In this document: positions 25,096-37,969 of the stretch, in pieces
Numbering within the stretch: the first letter of the stretch is position 1
How the letters are laid out: every line of letters starts with the position of its first letter
DNA from: Ascidia mentula
Taxonomy: Eukaryota; Chordata; Ascidiacea; Phlebobranchia; Ascidiidae
Reading direction: 5' to 3'
Length of the DNA stretch: 64,000 nucleotides
NCBI GenBank assembly: GCA_947561715.1
Contig: OX387205.1
Location: 315,001 to 379,000, forward strand
The notes under the pieces: model-generated
Database searches by the model: none
What the model was told of the DNA's origin: nothing
The model's input: the letters and a program-made list of their open reading frames with translations, nothing else
Program-made: the position numbers and the translations under genes

Positions 25096-27573
25096 AGTAC
25101 AGATATGCAACTTAAAAGTCGTGTGCTTTGCGAACGCGCAAATTACTGCAACAAGCTACTTATTTTGAATGCTAAATATACGTGGTAAATGTCCAAAATT
25201 TTTTTTCTAAAGTCCGAAATTTTTACTGCCAATTCGGACATTTGTCAGAAATTTTTAATTTGAAAAGAAAACCCAGAGGTTAAGGCAATAAAGATGCGGA
25301 CAGCGAGACTCCGTTACAACTTAAACATCTTCTCTTAAACAAGTTCCGAGTAACTAATGGTATGTTTTATATTTATATCACGTTTCTTATCACTCAAAAA
25401 AATTTTTTTTTTAATTATCCACGGACATCGAATGATAATGATGACCCATCGCACTGAGAAGTAACATGTATGCAACCCAACCAACAAGGTTGGTCAGCCC
25501 TTTCGAACCTGCTGTGTAACCACTCTTCCATTGGGCAGCACAGAACGTTATGAAATTATCACATAATATCGATTCAATTCTCAGTGAAAGAATTCTTGTA
25601 TGAACAAATATTGTGATGAGGCCTGGGTGTCAATGGACCAATGCTTTTCCGCCAAGTGTGGATGTTTCCAATACTTTTATGACTACTTTATTTATATCCG
25701 TTTCAAAGCTTGTAGGGGGTGCAAAGGAGTTCGTCGCACTCCGTGTGTCACATTTGAATAAACATGACTTGCTATGAAGAAAACGTCCGACACCCTGCGC
25801 GAAACCGCTTAAGAATTAATCTGTTATATTTCCTTTTTTGAAGGTTGAAATTTTACACCAAGTATTATTTTTAGACAAAACATGTTCTACGAATAACCGC
25901 CTGGGGGCAGTCATAAGCCATGAAAGATGACCAAACGTCATCTCGGGTTCTACTGAACGCAAGATCGACACAACCGTCTTCCGTGTTAAATGTAAGTACA
26001 AGCTTATTTAGTTTCGAACAAATTAAGTTATCCCCTGCCAACCAACGCCCAACATGTATTGCCAATGATATTTAAACCTGTTATGTAATGGTGAAAAACA
26101 ATTTTTGTTTTGATTATAAAAATATGTCACACACTAACAAACTTCCTATCTGCTGCCCACTATTAAAAAAGATTTTTTTCTGTATTTCTTTACACAAACC
26201 TTCAGTTGTATGTTTTATTTCATTGCTTCTAATATGACGTTTTAGTCAGGACGCAAATTGACGCAGATTTTACATCATTTACGTCATATAGCTTATACAC
26301 TAACATTGAAAGTATTTTTAATAACGCTACATCATGGTGTAGTATGTATTTATTCTTCATGCTGCGTTGCGCCGTTGTGACAAAGACGTCACCAGTCACA
26401 GCTAGCTGAGTGACTATGAAATTTTTTTGGTAACAGCCATCGTGACCGGCTTATTTAGGATGCTTTGAACAATAAAGAAATGCAGCTGACTCACTATCGT
26501 CATATGCAACTCGCCCAACCGGCAAATCAGCCAATCGACTTCGTATCCGCCCACATGCTCGACCAATCACGTTCAGGGGGCGTACCAACCAGCTTTAGTG
26601 CTTCCAACAAAGAAGTGAAAAAGTGGGCGTAAAAGCAGCAATAACTGCTATTGGTTTACTTGGCGATTGCTTTGGTTAGTCGTAGGATCTTACGACGGAC
26701 TGCGAGATTTAGAGTATGTTAGTCATATAAACCTTATAGTGAAGTGCTTCAAGTAAGATCTGGTACAGAGAGATATGCGCCTGGTTAGTTGCTGATGTGA
26801 TCAAAGATTGTCGTATTTGTTGTGGCGAAAACTGTTTACTGGATATGAGAAGTGTAACGCAGTGTAAAGTTTTCGTTAAACGCCCAACCCATAAAAACGT
26901 TCGTGTTTCCATGGAGTGAGATATGTTGTGGTGGGGATTAAGTGAGATCGAACCAGCATTGACATGTTTTCCACTAAAAGCACTCATGCGTGACGTTGGA
27001 CATCTGCCTAGTTTGGGTCACGCAATACTTTGTTGACGTGCGTTGTTGTCTGCGCCATGAAGCTACAATGCTTCTTCCATTTTGTAAACGGACGAATCTG
27101 TTCGGCAGAATTTTTGAACAAGGGTTTTAGTTAGCAAATGGCATTGCCTCTGAATTTAGAAATACAAATTTCATACAATTATTTTACTCTTAAAAATGTT
27201 AGCCGCAGTCTCTTTGCTTATGAATTGTTGTTAGTCTCGTTTGGTATCCTGTATTCTGCAGCTGGTGGCAAATCGTTTCCTTCCATGTATTACCAGCTGG
27301 GTGGCGTAAGTATCGCAAGCATAATGTCATATTATTGTCTTCTCTGGATATATTCAGCCTCTACTGTCGCTTAAATTTTCTTGGGCACGTGAAAATCAGT
27401 GCTGTTTGCCCGGACATTGCGAGTCAAACAAGGGCGTCTTTCTATTCACTGTGGCTTACGACGTGTATGTAAACATAAGACCAGCCGACGAACCACGAGC
27501 CCCCGTTTGACAGTTGACGTCACAGCGAGATTGACTACCCAGCTCTGTCACGTACTCACAGACCCTCGGGCTG
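25096..27573. other. Intergenic, no gene seen
   Basis: A plus-strand frame at 27138-27374 with several hydrophobic stretches is not supported by splice sites or by a family I know. No RNA gene or repeat recognised. Confidence 0.45.
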
Positions 27574-27579
27574 TATAAA
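27574..27579 (+). promoter_or_regulatory. TATA box, GST gene promoter
   Basis: TATAAA on the plus strand within ggctgtataaagttgcc. A start near 27605, a non-coding first exon ending at a donor gagcag/gtttgt near 27667 and a 5' UTR intron would connect it to the coding start at 27874; this connection is inferred. Confidence 0.45.
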
Positions 27580-27873
27580 GTTGCCGCTGGAGCCGAAGGT
27601 TCTCAAACCTCTCTCCAACTCACGGCTGCACAGTTCTGCTTGTATTTTGCAACGCTTATTGAGCAGGTTTGTGAAGGATATCAATGCTGATATGTTTAGA
27701 AAATGAAACAGTTACAGTGTGTGCAACATAAGAAGTCAGCATGTGTTTTTACCAAACAGCAAGCAATAAACACAGATCGAATGATCGCAGCCAATAACAG
27801 CACTGTTGTATTTGTTACAGTTAAAGATATATTTATACTGTGTGTGTTGTTATTGTGCTAAAGATTTAAGGCA

Positions 27874-29466
27874 ATGGATTCTTCTGATTCAATCGTGTTC
27901 TACAACCGCCCCTGGTCACCTTTGTCACAAGCAGTTAAACTGGTTCTTGCTGCAAGCAGATTACCGTAAGTGTGCAAAGATTCTGCCTGTATGTTTGAAT
28001 TAGTATTGTTGAAATACTGACGCTACAGTACTTAGTTAGTAATAATTATTAACGTGTTTTTCTAATACAGGCACAAAATCGTTAACGTTGCAACGGATGA
28101 CACTTCAATGAACTCGGTAAGCTTTTGATTATCATTCACGACCAAACTTCGATGTGCAATGTAAAAAGTGGCTTTACAACCCGTGTCATATACACCGGTC
28201 AAAGTCCAACCAGTGTCTCTCGCTCACCTCATACTCAACTGATTCGCTTCACTGATTCAAGTGCCGGCTTCTCTATACGTTAACGGCTCGACTAACTTTC
28301 CGAAAATTTTCCATGGGATTGCGAAACGTGGAAAGTTTGCGATGCAACTTGATTAAATTGTCTTGCGACAAAAAAACAAATAAAATTAGATCAATAAAAT
28401 AAATTCTTTTTTATTTCTATTACGTGCAACACATTATGGAACTGTAACTTGATACGTGATGTTTTCTTATCAGTTGCCAACTCTGTCTCGCAACGGATCA
28501 ACAGCTATTACAAGCTACAAAGATGCAATAGAACTTTTGAATGTTGTAAATGGCCATAAGATTATTCCTGATGACCCTAAAGAACGACAAAAGCAATTGA
28601 AAGTTTCGGAGCATTTTGTGTTACATGTATGTGGTTTATAATTTGTTGCTTTAGTACAGATGCGAAATCTTTACTTGAATTATATGCAAGCCATGTATTG
28701 ACAATTAACTTTGTTTTTAACTTTGCATACACAAGTACGTGATTAGTTTATCCCGAAAGGTCATACACTTTAAGGGTAAAACTTCTAAATTATTGATAGG
28801 AGTTCGTACACCAGGCAATTACATAAGTTTCTGCAAGTCAGCGAGTGATCGTGTAAACATTGCACATTATTTGCTTTAGATCCTTCCCTTCTTTGAGCGT
28901 TCTGTTATTCTCACAAGCCCTCGAGAAGGATTCGACCTTTTGCTTGAATCGATGTCATTTTTGGAAAATCACTTAACGACAAGCACGGGTCGATATTTTG
29001 GTGGCGATCAACCAAACTTTGTTGATTATGGAATATTTCCCTACCTGGACAAGGTGATATATAAGTATACGCAGTATAGATTTAACTGTCAAAGTCGTGC
29101 CTACTGTTCAATACTTTATGTTCATCTGGGTTTCTTGATATTATCAGGAAATATTTATTCCAGAGAACTAATAAAAAAATTGAAAATATTACAAACACAT
29201 GAATAAAAACTAAAGTAATGTTAGTAGAAATGTTTGAAATAAAAATAGTCTTTGTAGAATTTGTGTTCGGTGTAATTTTAACTCCTAATGTGGTTTAGAT
29301 TGGGAAGTGGACGCAAATGTTAAAAGGTCACCAATGCAGAAACGTCCAATTATGGGTTAAATCTATGCGCGAGCTTCCTCTTGTGGCCGATGTATTCCGG
29401 AACGAACCGAGCAATGAAAACAAGCAATATTACGTCAACAACTTACAAATGGGAATTGCCTTCTGA
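27874..29466 (+). CDS. Glutathione S-transferase, omega-like
   Basis: Five exons: 27874-27965, 28071-28116, 28474-28626, 28880-29053, 29299-29466. All junctions are in phase, giving 210 residues. The N-terminal half is a thioredoxin-fold GST domain (SIVFYNRPWSPLSQ, then HKIVNVATDD, then SLPTLSRNGS and AITSYKDA). The C-terminal half is helical with the omega-class-like GRYFGGDQPNFVDYGIFPYL and QLWVKSMRELPLVADVF. Omega enzymes normally carry a catalytic cysteine in an RFCPF-type motif; here the aligned stretch is RPWSPLS, so serine takes that place. That would favour classical glutathione conjugation or loss of thioltransferase activity; this is inference. It is somewhat short compared with the usual 240 residues, mainly at the N-terminus. 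Probably cytosolic; no signal peptide seen. It converges with the factor B gene. Confidence 0.85.
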
Positions 29467-29786
29467 TCAAATGTGTTCCGGTTAAACACATACCGCTTGA
29501 AAGCAAATGTATATTCTGCTGTTATTTTTTGCTTGGAGGCAAATTGTTGGTAATTTTTCGTTGCATTATATTTGTGCATTAAATGAAGATGTTTGCAACG
29601 ACTAACAAAGAAATCATTAGCTCCATTTTTTAAGTGGCAAGCATTTTTAGCACTTGACTTTAATACACAAAAAGTCGCATCTCTTTGCATGTTTCGGTAA
29701 TTTTTTTCCCGTCCATGTTACAAGTTAGCGAATGTCCTGTGCGTAACCTTCTTTATAGATTTTAACGTTTGTGTAATGTTATCACC

Positions 29787-29792
29787 AATAAA
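29787..29792 (+). terminator. Candidate polyadenylation signal of the GST gene
   Basis: AATAAA on the plus strand, about 320 bp after the stop. It lies in the short interval shared with the convergent factor B gene. Confidence 0.35.
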
Positions 29793-29981
29793 AAGGTGCG
29801 TCCACAAAAATTATCTTGTTTATCCTTTTTGTTTTTTGTAAAAAACAGGTGAGAAAAAGCGTGTAATTTGTGTTAAAAAGTGTCCGAAGCCGCAAAAGTC
29901 ACATCTAAAATTGTGTGTGGCAAGTTTTTCGTACCTTTGTAATTCTGCAGCTTTTCGCTGATAAATTGTTTCGTGTGCCAG

Positions 29982-29987
29982 TTTATT
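29982..29987 (-). terminator. Candidate polyadenylation signal of the factor B gene
   Basis: AATAAA on the minus strand about 30 bp past the stop codon at 30018. The spacing is close but possible for a compact gene. Confidence 0.4.
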
Positions 29988-30017
29988 AACAAATATACAA
30001 ACAACTCGCATAAAACT

Positions 30018-33000
30018 TTACGATTCACCATTCATGGTTTGATTAACCCAGGACATAACGGCGGCCACTGATGTATAGTAACCTGGTGCTTGGACTCTGT
30101 TTCCGTCTTGAACTAAAAATTGTCCACAACCCCAACCCCAGCTAACGATGCCAAGTTGGATCCAACATTTCTCTTTTGTTTCCTCGTTATAAACCTGGAA
30201 ATATACAAACCATAATAATGTTGCCCCGGAAGAATTCAGGCATAGTTGTTACCTGTCTAACCACTGGGCCTCCGCTATCTCCCTGACATGTATCAACAAG
30301 AAAATGTTGTTCTCCGCTTGTTGCGCAGATCATTGCATCTGTGTATGGAACCTTTATTCCCTGCCAGGGTATTTTGTTCGCCGAATCGTTGCAACTAAAG
30401 AAGTTGTTTTGTTTAAATCCCCAATGGGAAATGTCTAAATTTTCGCAACTTATTTTAGCACTCTCCGATGTGTGCAGATATTAAACAGCAAGTTATATGA
30501 TACAAGTAAGGTAATGAAGAGTAAATAACAACGCACTGTTTATCTGTTCGTATCCTGATCAGTCCTTGCTTCAATACAGCCGAAGGCACAGGTGTAACAC
30601 CTCCCAATTTTCTTGGTTCTACGTGACCGAATCCAGTTGCAACAGCGAGAATATGTTTATTCTCACTTCCTCTTTCGATCATCCAATCCCCTGTTGCGAC
30701 CAAAATCCATTACCAATACATGCAGCGCGTACTTTTGCATGCAAATGTATATGATACGTCAATTGTGTTGGAGATGATATATCGGTCATGAGGATGCAGT
30801 GGCATCGAAGCTCAGTTCGAGCTAAACCAGTTTTATCATATTAAATGCAAATGGCCTCAATCCACCAGCTGAGATACCACATTTACATAAGTTAGCAATT
30901 GGTCGTATTCCCGTATTCAGTCAAACACTAGTCCTGCTGAACACAGTTTAGTGTTTGATTTTACCAGCAGACTTACAGCTTTGACTTTCATGTTCTGAAT
31001 TATTCCCGTGTGTTTGTCAAGGTATTAATGACGTGGAGTTACCTTCAATCCGACACCTTTCCTCGTGTGTTTCTTCGCCAGTTAGAACGCCGTCTTTTTT
31101 CAATAATTTACTCAAGCAGTTGTTCTCGATGCAAGGGAGACACACAGGTCGAACCTGTGACGTGAACTTTATGGATCCGACCACTCCGGTTTCAACCCAG
31201 CCCCCTTTCTCATATTTCATTTCCTTGTCGAGCCGGACCTAAAAAAAACAACCACTTCGAAACCCATGAATTTAATCGCCACAAAATGCCACGTTTGCTG
31301 TTTGATGTCTCCAAAGGTGAAAGAGATTGTGGTAGTTTTGAAAGTTCGTCTGTTCAACTTACCAAAGCCACATCATAATGATACGGAGGCTCGTCGTACA
31401 CCTTCGGGACCAAAATCTTAGACGCAGTATAAACTCGAACCACTGGCGGGAGTTCTTCACTTTCCTTTTGTGGGCGTTTAAATATCCCTACATACAATAT
31501 ATATGTGAACTATACTTGGGTTATATATTTGTGCTGTAGCACTGACCAAATGTAAGTAAGATGGCATCAGGGCTGTCTTTGAAGTGACTGACAACGTGGG
31601 CAGCTGTAAGAACCCATTTATCGTTGATAAGTGAACCACCACCCAGGATGTTGTTTACTCCGTACGCCTGCAGGAGTTAAGGATGGCTTAGATGTCAACA
31701 CTACTGCCATTTTCAATATTGATCACATGTTTTTAATATTAGTAAGGTGGTTGCAGCGAAGGACGTTGTACAATTCCTAAAAGTTGCCTGGTTAACTGTA
31801 TAGATGGTGAGGTTACAACGCAATGTAGTCAAGGTAAACTTACAGTCAGCATATCTCCACTGTATCTTGCTAGAAGAGTCTGCCATGGCCAACTCTCGTC
31901 AGCTGCTCTCATCCCGCCTATCAACCTCCCTATCTGACGCCTCGCGTGCTGTTGGATCGCCCGAGTATCTCCAGGTTGTCCACACTTGCTGTGATCTGCA
32001 ATAAACCTCGTTACACTTTGTGTCATGTTACATTCTGATCAAACACGTGTGAAATCATTGTGAAACTTATGAATTAGATGGTCATGCTTGGTCATCACAC
32101 GCTACTTGACCTTTGTTATTTTTGATGTAAAGCTTTTAACAACCACTATTTTCATTTATATTGGCAATGTTTGGTGAATCAGCAAGCTGGAATGTGATTG
32201 GCACCAACATGGGATTATTATTGTTAAATATCAATGGTATTTAATGTCTACTGTATGTTGGTCGTGAACAACTTTACCTATCCTAGCATCTGTAACTTGG
32301 TCGAGCAACCGATTTATTGAGTAAAAGTCGGTTATTCGGATGAAATTTTCCTGTTTCCCGTTGGCCAGGGCTAGAAGTTCTTTGTATGCATCTGTGTGTG
32401 CGTTCTGGCAATCCTTACATGACGTAACACTGTAAAATTCCACCCCTCCTTCGTCATCCTTAAAAGAAACAACAATTTGTCTGCTCTAATGCATACTAAG
32501 TTGCCCTAATTGATTTGCAAAAGTAAATAACAGAAGTATTCGCAGTTAACACGAGGTTTTAAAAATAGAAGCTGTTAACGTGTTATTTGAAATACTGAGG
32601 TCAAATCTCGACTCGTGGCAAACTCCAATGTTAAAAAATACTTCATTTATGCAAAATGTCGTCATATTATTTACCTGCGAGTTGAAGGCGTTCATGATGT
32701 TTGCGACATACCCTTCCGGGGATTCCCCTACCGTGTGACGACCTAAATTTGTATTTGTGAGATTTTTATGTGCAAGTTACCATAGTTAATGCGTGACAAA
32801 TTACCGTCTGTAATGAGTATGCAGTGCCTTTCTATTCCCTGTGTGTCCCGCAATCTGCTGTGGGCGTATGACAACCCAAGATGAGTGTTCAGAACTTGCA
32901 TTGCTCTGTATGTAGCCGTTCCTCCCCTCAATTCTTCGGTTAGTTTTGCTAAAAACAACACAAGGTTTACACGGGTTCCAACGTGGATTGTGTCCACCTA

Positions 33001-36000
33001 ACTAAACGACGTGTTGGTTGCTTATCGTATGTTTATTCAAAATTGTTTGCAAAATAGAAAATCCCAGAAATATTTAATACTACAGATGTTGTACGTGATA
33101 ACACCTGCGACATTTGCACTTAATTTAGCATATGTACAGTCTCAATACGTTAACATGTTACGTCTGTTTGGGACGATCGCTTTAATTTCTCTCTTCAAAT
33201 CAGCTACGTTTGTGAAGTTGATTGTCGGATGATAAATGACTTTGACCCTGGAAGCGAACAACATCAGTCCATACTTCACTGACCCAGTCGCGTTTTCTGA
33301 AAGCTGAAGAAAATCTGTTTGTAATGTTACATGGGTCGGTCATCATTGCAACATTTAAAACCAAATTGTTATTTTAACAACCGCGTGTTTCTCTACCTAC
33401 CCTGTCAATAAGTTTGACGCAGAACGACAAAGATTTGTTTAGTTCCGGGGACTTCACGCTTTTCGAAACGTCAACAATGAAGTAGATTTCATGTCCGGCC
33501 TCATGACCAGCTGATATAAACTTCCCAACGTTTGGTCGAATCCTTGACTTAATACTTGCCGTTCTCCGACGTAACTTGTCTATGACCGCTGATGAGCTGT
33601 CGCTATACCGAGGATCTGTTACATGAGAAAGTGTATGAAACAAACTATTCATGTTAGGCATTCTTATACTTACGTTAAAGCCATGAAAACAAACTTATAT
33701 TTGCCCATACAAGATAGGGAATATATATCACTTTCATATCGAAAACAAGATTTTGTTTTTTTGTTGAAATCGGGTATTTATTGCACGCATGCACAATGAT
33801 CGTCTTTGTGGCGGAACAATTCTCACCAACACATAGTGGCGCGCCATCCCCACTCCACTGTTTGTAGAATAAACATTCCTGCCTCGCTTCTCCCACCATC
33901 GCAAAACCAGGCTTGCAACCGAATTCAACGACACTTTCGATCTCGTAATCGTTTCCACTCGCTATGTAACCGTTAACTGGAACACCCGGGTGGGGACACC
34001 GGTTCTCTCGATCATCTACGTCACAAAAACGTTTCTGTTATTCCCGTGGTAAAAAACTTTTCATGTACTAAATATTTGGTGTTTAAATACAAGTCCGTGC
34101 TAAGTACAGACTTCGTTAGATTTAAATGTGGCCGAAAAAGTTTAAATTTTCTTAAAAAACAGTTAACAATAAGATTACATCAACAAATCCAAACTTTCGT
34201 CCTAACATTTTGAGTCACACACTGTGGAAGGTCCACTCCATTTCCCATCGCTCAAACATGTTCGCGTTTTAGCTCCAAGCAGTCGGAACGAGGAAGGACA
34301 TTTGAAGGTCAAATTAGAGCCAACGTAATAAGGTCCTTGCGTGTAGTTGATAATTTCTCCCCCCATTTCTTCCATGACTGGAAGCGGATCCCCGCACACA
34401 ACTCCTACAAGCAACAAATAAACACAAAAAGGAGGTTGTATGATGCAAATAAATACCCGTGGGTAACTTTAAATGTTTTGTTTTCATTTACATCAACATG
34501 TTTACGACATGTCCGCAAAGTTGATTTCTATACTTTCTCAACATTTTTGATCCGCTGTTGTTGATCAAGTATTTAATACAGGTTACGTACGTTTGCACAC
34601 TGGTAGTTGTCCGTCGTAAGTCCCTCCTCCTGTACATTTTCTTGATGTTGACCCAGACTGAAGATAAAATCCTTCGTCGCATAGGTAGTGCGCCACCTGC
34701 TGGAAATTGTTGTCCGTGTATTCAATTGTTGCGTTGTCGGTAGGTGGCGCCTCGCCACAGTCTACGTCTAACACACAAAACTTGTCAAACACATTTGTTT
34801 TTCAAGATCCGAAACCGATTAGTTCATTACCGACACACCCTGAGGGCTTACTGGACTACGCGGTATTGATGTAAAATCACTGTAAGAATTGCTAATTGCT
34901 CCCGACATTATTGTTGAATATTAAAGCTAATTGTGTGGAAAGCAACCATTGTCATACTTGGATCGACGCAAGTCCTTCCACAGCCTCCATCGCACAAACA
35001 CGACTTGTTTGTGGCTAAACAATCGTCATCCGTCACGCATGATGTACCACACGTCATGTTTGATGCAACTATTTCTGCGGGATCTCTTTTCTCGCACAAA
35101 CCTGGAAGCATAAAAGATGTTGGTCACGTGGTACTTGCGAAACACTAGGTTGCCACTTATTGACTTTATATATCGCCAAACACATGAATAACGCCACGGG
35201 CAAAAGTACTGCGATGAAGCAATTGGTGGCAACAAACAACAAGCGTTATTGTCTTAGTTCAAATATTCCTCATCCGTTTCCTCAATACATATTCTATTCG
35301 CATGAAATGGATTTGTTCTGGTGCGATGTGTGTACGTGTGCTTTATGAAAGGAAATGACCGGAGGGTAAAAGATGTGAAAATTTAATTTTTGTTTGTCTT
35401 GGTTTCAGGTAACGTTGAACGTGAAATGTTTCCAAATCCAGCAACAAAAGTATATTAAACTACTGGTAGGGCAAATTGTACGTCTCGCATCTCACACCCA
35501 ACATGTTGATACTTCATAACATTGAGCGCCAAAAGATGCCCAGCACAGATATTTTACCTGACATGGTTTTGCAGGACATCGCTTGCCAAGAAACATAGCG
35601 TTGAGTCATTTATAGTGATGCATGTGCTGTGACTCGCATGTAAATGCGATGCCACTCGTACATAAACTGCGTGCCACTCACATGTACACGTGAGGCCACT
35701 CATATGTACACGGGGTGCCACTCATATGTACACGTGGTGCCACTCATATGTACACGGGGTGCTTTACTCATATGTGTATGCATGTACTCACGAACACATT
35801 TTGTTCTTCTGGCCGTCCAGTTTTTTCTTCCGTGACATACCGGCGGCTTTTCCGGGATGACTGTGAATCCTGGCTGGCAAACGTAGATTGCGACATCGTT
35901 GAAATCGTACGGAGGAAAGTAGACTGGTGTCAGACTCCCATTCCCTGTAGGTCTCTCCACTTTCACGTAGTAAACGTTCGGAATTGAGGGTGGAATCTGA

Positions 36001-36448
36001 CACTTGTTGGCTAAACATGATTGCTTCGGTTTAGTCTTAAAGCGATGTTGCGCGTTCCTCTACGCAAGCCAGTGTAAAATAATATAAAAAAGTTTATTTT
36101 TAAAATAAAAAGTTATTTCAGATTATAAATTGTTTCTTGTTTAGGCAGGAATGCGAATATGTTTTTGATACCTGGATTAATGCAAGAATATCCACATTCT
36201 CCGGCACACATACAAATTTTCCCATTATTGCATCTGTTGTCGCCAGGAGTGCAACTCTTCCTGCACCGAATTCTCCCAACAGCAGCAGCTTCAGTTTTGT
36301 TTCGCTTTGGGCAGTCTAAAATAAACGTGTAAGTTCCACTGGAAAGTTGAGTGTGGAAAGTTAAGTTACCTTCTACAGCTGAACTTCTGATCTCTCTAGC
36401 GCAGAAACACATTAAAAATAGTGCGAGCAAAGTGTAACGAATCATCAT
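30018..36448 (-). CDS. Complement factor B-like serine protease
   Basis: Eighteen minus-strand exons: 36448-36172, 36010-35792, 35101-34958, 34767-34591, 34404-34207, 34015-33827, 33615-33401, 33303-33162, 32948-32805, 32742-32675, 32458-32278, 31995-31844, 31667-31547, 31487-31363, 31238-31043, 30690-30537, 30394-30253, 30194-30018. All are in phase, giving 1006 residues. Order: signal peptide, 8-Cys WAP-like module (Cys 46-89), sushi, a second 8-Cys module, three sushi modules, VWA from about 446 with the metal site DVSKS, trypsin domain after R/LIGG (about 676). His in LTAAHVV, Asp in YHYDVAL and Ser in CQGDSGGP form an intact triad; Asp lies six residues before the Ser, as in trypsin-like specificity. 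In the family, factor B binds C3b and is cut by factor D to form the C3 convertase. The 8-Cys modules are extra to vertebrate factor B. Either ATG of the initial MM pair could start it. Confidence 0.93.
35640..35785. repeat. Short tandem repeat in a factor B intron
   Basis: About six imperfect copies of a 22-23 bp unit ccactcatatgtacacgtgg plus tg, in the intron between the first sushi exon and the second 8-Cys exon, directly beside the donor at 35791. Open frames through it are not coding. Confidence 0.8.
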
Positions 36449-37052
36449 GTTTCTACTTGTCGGCTGCAATTCTGAAACAAACTGTACAATATCACCAACA
36501 GCTTAAGCAGTGCAAGAGTTTTCAACATTCCATGAAGAAAGCGCAAACAACGTTTAAGCTAACGCTTAAGTTGCTAAACAGCTAAAACAAGTGCGACTAG
36601 CAACCGCCTACGGCTACCTACATTCACCTGCACACGATTCCTTGGCTTTTGTGCTTTAACTTGTCGATTCCATTGCCTGCAGGGCGTTAATCACCTATGC
36701 GTCGTCGAGGATTATTCACTGCTTGCATTTGAGATGAAACACATCGTAAATGCTTCCGGCAAAATCGCGAAAGGAGGTTTATCTGATGTAAATTCCATCT
36801 TTATTGTTTCGTGTGTAATGTTCAAAGTCATATTGTGCCGTTTAACAATCAGTGTGTATTACAACCATCAGCAATCCATAGACCGAGATTTCCAGACCTT
36901 CACGTCGCAGTGTTGTTTCTATAAACCATGCAAATATCCACACGGAGAATGTTTCTTCGTATCCACAAGCGCACGAATTATCCAAGGTTGAGGTATCAGA
37001 AATACCCTCACAAAACAACAGGAGCTGTTTACTATGATTGATTATTTCTTAT
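36449..37052. other. Upstream region of the factor B gene
   Basis: No gene seen. It should contain the factor B promoter; no convincing TATA box was found. A possible acceptor (ttgtttcag) 20-30 bases upstream of the ATG suggests a non-coding first exon or trans-splice site. Confidence 0.4.
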
Positions 37053-37969
37053 TGCGCACCGCCCCAGTCAAAATTATAACCTTCCGCATCATTTTTGCCA
37101 CTCGAAACCATTCACTGAGCCCACGCCTTCACACGAAGGTAAAAGCAGGGCAAGATCGACTCTTCGACCACCGCTTGCTCTTGTAGAGTGGCGGTGGACA
37201 GAGTCGATATTGTACTGGGGCAAGTCGTCGCTTTGTGAAGGGGGTCGACATTAGTGTGTATCGTTCTGTGAAAAGTTTTCGATGTTGAAGTTCAAACTTT
37301 TTTAACCTGGACGGAGCGGTGTGAACAGAGTTGATATTAAACTACATTGAGAGAACGCGCGGATGGTGTTTGATCTGTATTTGCAGAAAGCGAATTCTGA
37401 TCAGTTTCGTTCTTGTCGATCGAACGGAAAGCCAACGTACAAACTATTGGTAAAGATTGATTGCGGGAAATTTGATATTTCCAGACAGCCAGCAGCGCCC
37501 ATGGACTTGAAGCAAAACGTGCGAACAGAGTCGATCTTGCACTGCTATGATGATGGCCATCAAAGTCGCGAGTGACGCGGATGCGAATCTATCGTCCAAA
37601 CACTTGGTGGAGGAAGCCAAGTTTCGATAAGTCGGTTGTTGGTCTGCTCCTATGGTCGGAACGACTGGCAAGCAATGGAAGGGTTGTGGCATTTCAACAG
37701 CATTTCCATTGTGAAATTTAAAACGTGTCACTCGAAGGCGCAAAATCAGCACTTTTGGTCGATCGGATGCCACAAATCGATTCGGATGGTGGATCTGAAG
37801 CTGAATTATCAGCCTCAGATTCGTCATTCCAACCAAAATGTGGGCATCCGATCGAGCAAAAGTGCTCGTTTTTGTTCTAGCGCGTTTTCTTTTTTTCCCA
37901 AAGTTCAACCGACTCTGTGTGTACACAACGGGCAAAAATAGCTAAACCTGGCTCTCCAGCGAAAATCGA

